DNA from: Candidatus Aminicenantota bacterium
GTDB taxonomy: Bacteria > Acidobacteriota > Aminicenantia > UBA2199
Direction of reading: 5' to 3'
NCBI GenBank assembly: GCA_023135565.1
Contig: JAGLSW010000068.1
Span: forward strand, 1-40,514
DNA: 40,514 nucleotides
A program made the translations under genes and the position numbers. Below the pieces are notes generated by a model. The model saw nothing but the letters and a program-made list of their open reading frames with translations, had not been told where the DNA came from and ran no database searches. Below, one piece after another: positions 30,501 to 36,258 of the stretch (position 1 is the stretch's first letter; every line of letters starts with the position of its first letter).

Positions 30501-33333
30501 GGCCAAACGGGTAAAAAGAAGCGGTCGCCCGGTTCCCCAGGAACCGGTAACCGGCACAGCCGCGTTAACTCCTATTCAACGCTGGTTTTTCGACACTGAT
30601 TTTTTACATCCCCACCATTTTAATCAATCGCTAATGGTATTTTCAGAGAAAGGCTTTAATGAAACCCTCATGGAAAAAGTGTTCACCGGGATAGTAAGCC
30701 ACCATGACGCCTTACGAATGGTATTTACCGGGTCAGGGGACGCTGTGGAACAAAAGAACCGCGGCCTCGAAGGGAAACTCTTCGACTTAGAAATAGTAGA
30801 TTTTAGAGATAAAAGCGGCGAACAAGCGCATGCAGCCATAGAAAAAGAGTGCGCCCGCATCCAGGCGGGGATTAATTTAGAAACAGGGCCGCTGCTGAAA
30901 GCGGCGCTTTTTAAAACCGCCGCCGGTGATCATTTAGCGATGGTTATTCACCACTTAGTGGTGGATGGAGTTTCCTGGCGGATACTGCTGGAAGATTTTG
31001 CCGCTGCTTATGCCCAGGCCGGAAAAGGCGAAGAAATTGTCTTCCAGGAAAAAACCGGTTCGTTTTTATATTGGGCCGGACAACTGCAAAGTTACGCCGG
31101 AAGCCGGACATTGCAAGCCGAAGCAGCCTACTGGCGAGAGATCGAGAAGATCGATGTCCCCCTTCTACCCCGTGCCGCGGAGATAAAGGCAAAAGACCGC
31201 AAGTTAAAAGACTGTGAATCCCAGGCGATTTCTTTAAGCGAGCAGGATACCGGGGCGCTGCTGCAAAAGGTCAACCGGGCCTATAACACCGGTATCAACG
31301 ACATCCTGCTCACCGCTTTGGGCATGGCGCTGGAAGAGTGGGCCGGCATCGACAAAATCGCCGTCAACTTAGAAGGCCACGGCCGGGAGCCAATAGTAGA
31401 GGAATTGGATATCAGCCGCACCATAGGCTGGTTCACCTCCTTGTACCCGGTGTTATTGGATATGAGCCGGTCGAAAGAGCTGTCTTACCGCATCAAATAT
31501 ATAAAAGAAACGCTGCACCGGGTTCCCGCCAGGGGCACCGGTTACGGCATATTAAAGTATTTAACGCAGGCAGACGAAAGACCGGGCCTGTCTTTCCAAT
31601 TAGAACCGGGAATATGTTTCAATTATTTAGGCCGATTCGGAACCGGGGACCTGGGCGGCGGCGATTTCGAGATATCCCCCTTGAGCAGCGGAGCGAATAT
31701 CGGGCCGGGATCGCATCAGGCTCATGCCCTGGATATAACCGGCATCTTAATGGCGGACAGGTTAAGCTTTTCTTTCTCCTACCATAAGTATGAGTTCGAA
31801 GGCAGCAGTATAAAAAAACTGGCGGAAAGTTTCCAAAAGCATCTAATAACCATCATCCGCCACTGTGAAAACAAAGAGAAAACCGAGATTACTCCCGCCG
31901 ATGTGGGTTCTAAAATCTCGATCGAAGACCTAAAAAAAATCGAACAGGTGCTCGGCCCCCAGGGAGAAATAGAGTCGGTGTACCCGCTGACGTCCATGCA
32001 GAGCGGCATGTTATATGAAGCGCTGAGCGACAGGGTAAGCAATCCCTATTTCGAGCAGTCGGCTATCTCCATAGAAGGGGAAATCGACCGCGCCATCTTT
32101 GAAAAAAGTATGAACAAATTAATCGAAAGATACGCTGTGTTAAGAACTGCTTTCGTTTACGAAGATTTAGACGAACCCATGCAAGTAGTGTTGAAAAAAA
32201 GAGAACTGGAAATCGGTTTCGAGGACATTTCTCATTTAGACGCAGACAACTGCGAACAGCACCTGGAAGAATTTAAAAGAAAAGACAGGCAGCGAGGCAT
32301 GGATTTAACACTGGATCATTTAGTAAGGCTGCACCTGTTTAAAAAAGGAGAGAATTCCTTCTGCCTAATATGGGATTTTTTTCATACCATACAGGACGGC
32401 TGGTGCTTAGGTTTGATTTATAACGAACTGCTCCGGATTTATGTGGCCTTGAAACAGGGCAGCCCGGTGGAATTGGAACCGGTAACCCCCTATGTGGAAT
32501 ACATCCGCTGGTTGGAGAAACAGGATAAAAAAGAGGGCCTGGAATATTGGCGGCAGTACCTTAACGGTTATAAACAGCAGGCCGCTTTACCGAAATTTAG
32601 AGATTCGCAAACAGGTGTGGAAGCCGGTTTTGAACGGGAAGAATACGATTTCTCTCTCGGCGAAACCTTAAGCGCAGGCGTACAGCAGGCGGTCAGGGCG
32701 GAAAGCGTCACCCTGAATACCCTATTCCAGGCCCTGTGGGGCATCCTGCTGCAAAAATACAACAACAGCGGCGATGTGGTATTCGGCGGCGTGGTGTCGG
32801 GTAGGCCGGGGGAAGTGCCGGGTATCGAACGTATGGTGGGACTGTTTATCAATACAGTGCCGGTAAGAATCAGGAACGAAAAAGGGAAAAGTTTTTCGCA
32901 ATTATTAAAAGATGTGCACCGGCAAGAAATGATATCCAGGTCTTACGAATATTTCCCCTTAATGGAGATACAGTCCTGCACCGCGCTGGGGAACCGGCTC
33001 ATAGATCACGTGCTGGTCTTTGAGAATTTTCCCTTAGAGGAGTTGTTCCAGGCCGGAGGCAGGTTGACGGGCGCCGGTTTTACCGTCACCGATGTACGCT
33101 ATCATGAGCAGACCAATTTCGATTTAAATATCAAAGTAGTGCCCGGGAAAGATATCGCGTTGAAGTATACTTATAATGCCCTGGCATACAGCGCCGGTTT
33201 TATGGAGAAAGCGGCCCGCAATTTGGTCCGGTTAGTGGAGCAGGTAGTGGAGAACCCAGGCATAGAAGTCGATAAAATCGAGATAAGCTCCGGGAAAGAA
33301 GCAGCGCTTTACGATGACCTGGAAAACGAATAA
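24577..33333 (+). CDS. NRPS: half-C, A-PCP-C-A-PCP-E-C
   Basis: 2918 residues with AAGGAG at 24563-24568. Residues about 20-270 match only the C-terminal lobe of a C domain (starts ENYWLQKLSGEL; no HHxxxDG). A1 about 285-810 has YTSGSTGRPKG; its pocket reads D-A-T-F-R-A-M-V-W-K, which I cannot assign. PCP1 Ser858 (HGGHSL). C2 about 910-1350 has MHHVISDG (H1041, H1042, D1046). A2 about 1365-1895; its pocket reads D-V-S-N-F-A-I-V-Y-K, weakly Ala-like. PCP2 Ser1944 in VGGDSI, the form usual before an E domain. E about 1990-2450 has IHHLVVDGVSWR (H2125, H2126, D2130) and RTIGWFTSLYPV. C3 about 2460-2905 has FHTIQDGW (F2602, H2603, D2607): the first His is Phe and the second, catalytic His is kept. 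Coming after E it should be a DCL-type C domain. Inference: it adds one amino acid and one D-amino acid, and its last C domain serves the A domain of the next protein. Confidence 0.94.
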   Translation: MDNLQPLDKQTVVSSQHIREENYWLQKLSGELEKTVFPPDFPAAAAAGGQDEEPIFAAAPFRIDGDLFVASMKLSSASHYRMHMVLAAGLAALLYRYTGNKDILLGAPAVKQEIEADFVNTVLVLRNRIEAGMSFKELLLQVRQTITEAAENQNYPLETLLYQLGMPFSPAENFPLFDVVILLENIHDKAYIRHIKTGMRFYFRVEEETGACEGTVEYNPSSYEKSSIKRIIEHFKNLLHSVFAHIEQPLSGIEILTSEEKQQLLYDFNDNAKNYPKDKTIHKMFAEQAAKTPAAVALTDGEANADRVTYEQLEKEANRLAHLLQSRGVGPNTIVGIAAHRSAALVTGLLGIIKAGGAYLPVDPGYPQERIRFMLRDSSVEILILEEECDLDPDFFHAPGEKKSPPAGEKEAGGASESTAPGGIKDFIRLGSPGIDAFDAQPPLETSAPGDLIYTIYTSGSTGRPKGVAVAHRGLVNLIYCHREIYAEKQGDRVSQAASPAFDAMATEVWPCLTGGAALYIVPDDIRADAPALKEWLLRNDITVSFQPTVMAELLLAEEWPETNALRVLRTAGDKLTRYPTRQHSFRFYNMYGPTEDTVWTTWTPVEAGLDKNRPPTIGKPVPNHQVYILNSYGAGFFLQPVGVPGELCIGGSGVCAGYLNRPQLTAEKFIENPFLPGERMYRSGDLARWLPGGDIEFLGRIDQQVKIRGFRIELGEIEECLKKHDKIKDAVVTAAEKKAGQGDDPDAGEEDDRFICAYIVPRGEYNLPEVKEFLSARLPGYMIPACFVQLEKIPLTPNGKIDRKALPEPEFHAEGEGFAAPATPLEKKLADIWAGILKMEPESISIDMNFFDHGGHSLNATQLLARVNKELDVKVPLGELFKRPKIRELSGYIETIGEDTFIAVEAVEERDYYAMSSAQKRLYILQDIEPRVTSYNLPVFFKLAGKLNREKLEDVFSRLVARHESFRTSFHTVEGMFVQRVHKKVDFKIEYYDITAGEEELVKDIVEPFIRSFDLSKAPLLRTGLVKIAGEEYLLMVDMHHVISDGVSSGILVEEFMKLYDGAPLSPLRLQYKDFSSWQESRKGSEAMQKQEDSWLRQFADEIPVLQLPYDYSRPAVQSFAGRSIHFKVSPAETAALRKLSSAEDATLYIVLIAIFNVFLFKISGREDIIIGTPTAARMHADLQKIIGMFVNTLALRSFPARGKTFAEFLSETKERTLTAFENQEYPFEDLIEKSAARLNRDMSRNPLFDVLFILQNMEIPDLKIPGLTLSAYEAESKVSKFDLTLMVFEAEEELILVFEYCTKLFKEETIHRFIDYFKKLLSGILADPGKELAQFDILSQEEKNKLLYDFNDTETPFPTGKTIHRLFEEQVEKNPDNTAIIWQGEGIGEQQSRSKAQPVRMTYGELSKRTARMARLLRQKGVKPGVIAAIQVERSLEMIIGILGILQAGGVYLPIDPGYPRQRISFLLSDSSAALLLTHRDIAGIEQEAEPPGSGVQPGPGTKQPGAGASDPAYVIYTSGSTGQPKGVIVEHRSVVNLLFALDKEYPFGAADVYLLKTSYIFDVSVSELFGWFPSGGRVGILEQGVEKDPAGILDTIEALGITHINFVPSMFNAFMEFFPSQDISTLSSLKYIFLAGEALLPGLANKFRQLNTAIRLENIYGPTEATVYCSKYSLSGWPGSGSIPIGKPLANMELFVLDKTKGLQPIGAAGELWVGGVCTARGYLNNPELTAEKFQLDFYKSGKSDSAYSTDHPSQITLYRTGDLARWLPGGDIEFLGRIDQQVKIRGFRIETGEIENRLLNHEKTAEALVIAKADSSGAKYLCAYIVAKREARDAGQKVEDTANREQAAWIGELREYLSQSLPEYMMPSYFVFLDRFPLTPGGKVDRRALPEPETRGTGAAAQDILPAGEIEAILMNIWCEVLAVDRIGREDNFFQVGGDSIKVIQIAAKLMKHRLKLAGRDLFLYPTIKQLAKRVKRSGRPVPQEPVTGTAALTPIQRWFFDTDFLHPHHFNQSLMVFSEKGFNETLMEKVFTGIVSHHDALRMVFTGSGDAVEQKNRGLEGKLFDLEIVDFRDKSGEQAHAAIEKECARIQAGINLETGPLLKAALFKTAAGDHLAMVIHHLVVDGVSWRILLEDFAAAYAQAGKGEEIVFQEKTGSFLYWAGQLQSYAGSRTLQAEAAYWREIEKIDVPLLPRAAEIKAKDRKLKDCESQAISLSEQDTGALLQKVNRAYNTGINDILLTALGMALEEWAGIDKIAVNLEGHGREPIVEELDISRTIGWFTSLYPVLLDMSRSKELSYRIKYIKETLHRVPARGTGYGILKYLTQADERPGLSFQLEPGICFNYLGRFGTGDLGGGDFEISPLSSGANIGPGSHQAHALDITGILMADRLSFSFSYHKYEFEGSSIKKLAESFQKHLITIIRHCENKEKTEITPADVGSKISIEDLKKIEQVLGPQGEIESVYPLTSMQSGMLYEALSDRVSNPYFEQSAISIEGEIDRAIFEKSMNKLIERYAVLRTAFVYEDLDEPMQVVLKKRELEIGFEDISHLDADNCEQHLEEFKRKDRQRGMDLTLDHLVRLHLFKKGENSFCLIWDFFHTIQDGWCLGLIYNELLRIYVALKQGSPVELEPVTPYVEYIRWLEKQDKKEGLEYWRQYLNGYKQQAALPKFRDSQTGVEAGFEREEYDFSLGETLSAGVQQAVRAESVTLNTLFQALWGILLQKYNNSGDVVFGGVVSGRPGEVPGIERMVGLFINTVPVRIRNEKGKSFSQLLKDVHRQEMISRSYEYFPLMEIQSCTALGNRLIDHVLVFENFPLEELFQAGGRLTGAGFTVTDVRYHEQTNFDLNIKVVPGKDIALKYTYNALAYSAGFMEKAARNLVRLVEQVVENPGIEVDKIEISSGKEAALYDDLENE
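24634..25386 (+). other. Truncated condensation domain (C-terminal lobe only)
   Basis: The first ~270 residues of this NRPS align by eye with the second half of the C domain ending at 22669: YW..k..GE, then a D-I-L-L-G-A-P-A strand, FVNTVLVLRNRIE, ENQNYPLETL and FPLFDVVILLEN. The N-terminal lobe with HHxxxDG is absent. It cannot catalyse condensation by the usual mechanism and may act as a structural platform for A1 or as a docking receptor. Confidence 0.8.
29803..29829 (+). repeat. 9-bp tandem repeat between A6 and A7 of an NRPS A domain
   Basis: AAGTCCGGT, AAGTCCGAT and AGTGCCTAT code KSGKSDSAY, at the same A6-A7 position as the array at 14809. A degenerate CTCACAGATCACTC stretch follows, where the other A domain has its TCACCAC repeat. 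Confidence 0.7.
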
Positions 33334-33338
33334 GGAGG
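33332..33338 (+). promoter_or_regulatory. Ribosome binding site overlapping the upstream stop codon
   Basis: AAGGAGG overlaps the TAA (33331-33333) of the preceding NRPS and lies 12 bp before ATG 33351. Termination of one subunit would place ribosomes on the start of the next, consistent with coupled expression. Confidence 0.65.
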
Positions 33339-33350
33339 AGTTCGATAAGA

Positions 33351-35993
33351 ATGAAGCACAAAACAGTACAAGCTCAACTACAAGAAGTTTTCAATAAATC
33401 CGGGAACGATATTGCCATCCAGTGCGGCAGCCGGAAAAAAACCTATGCCGAATTCCACCGGGAAACCGATTATATGGCCAACCGGCTGTTGGAAAAAGGC
33501 ATCGAAAAAGAAACCTTTGTCGGTCTTTTGATAGAGGACCGGGTGGATTTTATCACCGCCATGATCGCCGTCTTAAAAGCAGGCTGCGTATTCGTCCCCT
33601 TAGAACCGGCCTTCCCGGACAAGCGGCTGGAAGAGATGATAAAATCCGTCGATATTAGCCTAACGATTAGCGACCGGGTTAATCTTAATCGTTTCTCTGC
33701 CGCTGCCTGCGCGGAAACGCCGCACTCAAGATTAGAAAAGGTGGAATTCATCCGCGCCGCCGATCTGTCCGCACCGGCAGGGGAAACTCCTGCTGAAGAC
33801 TCCCCTTTCTACCGGGAGCCGCAGGTTGAATACAGCGAAGACGACAGGGTTTATGTGTATTACACCTCCGGCACCAGCGGCAAACCCAAAGCCGTTTTAG
33901 GCAAAAATAAAGGTTTAATCCATTTTATCCTCTGGGAAATCGACACTTTTGCTGTAGACGGGAATTCCCGTTTCAGCCAGTTGATTACCCCCGGGTTCGA
34001 TCCTTTTTTAAGGGATATATTTGTCCCTTTATGCGCCGGAGGCAGGATTTGTATCCCCGAGGATAAGAGTATTATCATCGACGCCCCAAAACTAATCGAC
34101 TGGGTAGATAAATCCGGGATTTATTTGATCCACTGTGTGCCCGCTCAATTCAGGATATTGAGTTCCGCTAAGTTGACCGCGGATATTTTCAAATCCCTTA
34201 AATACATACTGCTGGCCGGTGAAAAAATCAATCCCCCGGACCTTGCCGAATGGTACGGCATCTTCGACGAAAGAATTCAATTGGTCAACATGTACGGCCC
34301 CACTGAAACCACCCTGGCCAAAGTTTTTTATTTAATAAAAAAAGCCGATGTAAACAGGGAAAGAATCCCCATCGGCAAACCCATCAGGGGCGCCAGGGTG
34401 GTTATTTTCGATAAAGACATGCATGTCTGCGACCAACTGGTCAGCGGCGAAATCTACATCAGGACACCCTACCGCAGCTTCGGCTACTGCAATGACCCGG
34501 AATTGAACCACGAAAAATTCATCCCCAATCCCATTAATGAAGACCCCCTGGACATCCTCTACAAAACCGGCGACTTAGGCAGGTTTTTACCCGGCGGGAA
34601 TGTGGATATTTTAGGCAGAACCGACAGGCAGGTGAAAATTCGCGGCATGCGCATCGAGTTGGAAGAAGTAGAAAGCGCCCTTGTCCGTTTGCCCCGGGTA
34701 AAAGAGGCGGTGGTGGTGAAACGGGAAATTTCTAATAACAACGAAGTCTTATGCGCCTATATAACCGCACAAGAAGACGCCCCAGCCGGAAACCCCGGGC
34801 AAACGCTCAGCGCAGAAGTAAAAAAACACCTCCCTTCCCAACTGCCTCCATATATGATACCGGCCCGGTTCGTGGAGTTGGACAAACTGCCCAGGAAACC
34901 CAATGCCAAAGTGGATTATGACGGCCTGCCCGACCCCTTTAAAGAAGAGGCCGAATATATTGCTCCCCGCGGCGACGTAGAGAAGAAGCTGGTGGAGGTA
35001 TGGTGCGACATTTTGGGCATCGAAAAAGTAGGCAGAACGAATTCTTTTCCCGAAGTGGGCGGTAATTCGTTAAATATTATGACCTTAGTTTCCCGGCTGC
35101 GGCGGGAATTCGATATCAAAGTATCCCTGGCGGATATTTTTGGAAACCAAACTATAGAGGAACAAGCAGAATTGATACGATATTTCCGGGAAACCGGCGA
35201 ATTTGAATTATTGTTGGGGCAATTGGAATGCGTGGTGCGTTTGAACCTGATCAAAAGCGACAGGAATATTTTTATTATTCATCCCCGTGATCCCTTAGTG
35301 CTTTTGTATCGAGAACTGGCCGGCGCCCTGCAAGGTGATTTTAATGTGTTCGGCATCCAATCTAAAGGCTTGCTGAATAAAGCCAAACTGCCGGATACCA
35401 TGCAGGAAATGTTGGATGATTACGTCTCGCAGATCAAAAGAATCCAGCCCCAGGGACCTTATTACATTGCCGGGTACTGCGTCGGCTGCATTATCGCCTA
35501 TGAAACGGCAAGGTGCCTGGAAGACCTGGACGATGAAGTAGAACGATTGATTATGATCGATTCACCGGCTTTTCTTTCCAAAGCCGTCATCCGCATCATC
35601 CGCACGGTAGAACGCCTCGCGCCCCAGCAGGAAGGCCGGTACAAATCGCTAAAGGAGAAGATGGCGCGGCCCTTAGAAAGCTTCGCCGCCGAAAGCAAGG
35701 TGAGCCACAGTTATTCGGCCCAGTGGATGGAGCGGCGCAAAGATGCGGTCAGCGAAAACAATAACGAAATCATCAGGAAATACAATCCCGTGCGCATCAT
35801 CGACTCCCCGGTGCTGGTCATAAAAGCAGAACACAGCGAGCATGAGAATTTTGCCCTGAAACGTTGGAAAAAAATGACCGCGGGCCGGGTTGAGTCGGTA
35901 GAAAGCCCGGGCGATCACAGCACTATCATCAGAGGTGACAATGCATTAAAACTGGCCGGAATAATAGCCGGCTTAAAAAAGATTAACAACTAA
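33351..35993 (+). CDS. Terminal NRPS module A-PCP-TE with a Cys-type thioesterase
   Basis: 880 residues. A about 10-520: YYTSGTSGKPKA, FDPFLRDIF, MYGPTETT and KTGDLGR. The A10 motif is altered to NAKVDYDGLP but keeps the Lys. The pocket reads D-P-R-H-L-A-M-L-A-K; D-P-R-H also begins the published McyE code for side-chain-linked D-Glu, a weak hint only. PCP Ser573 lies in FPEVGGNSLN. TE about 625-880: the nucleophile motif is GYCVG (Cys710), not GxSxG. D737 lies 27 residues later, the same spacing as S80-D107 in surfactin TE, and H856 is in GDHS, so the triad is complete with Cys for Ser. There is no C domain; the preceding NRPS ends with one, so the two proteins must combine across a C|A break. 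Family knowledge: Cys TEs such as ObiF and SulM make strained lactone or lactam rings. Inference: it activates the last residue and releases the product, possibly by cyclisation. Confidence 0.93.
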   Translation: MKHKTVQAQLQEVFNKSGNDIAIQCGSRKKTYAEFHRETDYMANRLLEKGIEKETFVGLLIEDRVDFITAMIAVLKAGCVFVPLEPAFPDKRLEEMIKSVDISLTISDRVNLNRFSAAACAETPHSRLEKVEFIRAADLSAPAGETPAEDSPFYREPQVEYSEDDRVYVYYTSGTSGKPKAVLGKNKGLIHFILWEIDTFAVDGNSRFSQLITPGFDPFLRDIFVPLCAGGRICIPEDKSIIIDAPKLIDWVDKSGIYLIHCVPAQFRILSSAKLTADIFKSLKYILLAGEKINPPDLAEWYGIFDERIQLVNMYGPTETTLAKVFYLIKKADVNRERIPIGKPIRGARVVIFDKDMHVCDQLVSGEIYIRTPYRSFGYCNDPELNHEKFIPNPINEDPLDILYKTGDLGRFLPGGNVDILGRTDRQVKIRGMRIELEEVESALVRLPRVKEAVVVKREISNNNEVLCAYITAQEDAPAGNPGQTLSAEVKKHLPSQLPPYMIPARFVELDKLPRKPNAKVDYDGLPDPFKEEAEYIAPRGDVEKKLVEVWCDILGIEKVGRTNSFPEVGGNSLNIMTLVSRLRREFDIKVSLADIFGNQTIEEQAELIRYFRETGEFELLLGQLECVVRLNLIKSDRNIFIIHPRDPLVLLYRELAGALQGDFNVFGIQSKGLLNKAKLPDTMQEMLDDYVSQIKRIQPQGPYYIAGYCVGCIIAYETARCLEDLDDEVERLIMIDSPAFLSKAVIRIIRTVERLAPQQEGRYKSLKEKMARPLESFAAESKVSHSYSAQWMERRKDAVSENNNEIIRKYNPVRIIDSPVLVIKAEHSEHENFALKRWKKMTAGRVESVESPGDHSTIIRGDNALKLAGIIAGLKKINN

Positions 35994-36258
35994 CCCGGAT
36001 TTCTCACAATATTTTGCCTCCGGCGGCCAAAACCCTTTTGTAAAAGGGTTCTGGACTCCCAAAACTTTTGATGAGCCATAAGCTTTTCTGCACAGGAAAC
36101 GTCCTTTATAGGCTCCTGCCGCGAAGCGGCTCATGGGCTGGGTGCCCCGCACCCTTCTGGGCTCCCAAAACTTTTGATGAGCCTTTTCCCGGCTGCCGCA
36201 GGTTTTTCCCGATACTCGTGAGAGATGCGGGCTAAATATATCCTGAAGGAGGAAAAAA
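35994..36258 (+). repeat. Intergenic spacer with two direct repeats and several hairpins
   Basis: A 27-bp sequence occurs at 36051-36077 and again at 36157-36183 with one mismatch; both contain CCCAAAACTTTTGATGAGCC. Nearby inverted repeats are AACCCTTTT/AAAAGGGTT (36031-36050), GCCGC/GCGGC (36118-36130) and GGGTGC/GCACCC (36140-36154). No gene is convincing here. It looks like a dispersed intergenic repeat element separating the megasynthase operon from the transport genes. A role as transcription stop or processing site is possible, but no T-run follows any stem. Confidence 0.6.
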
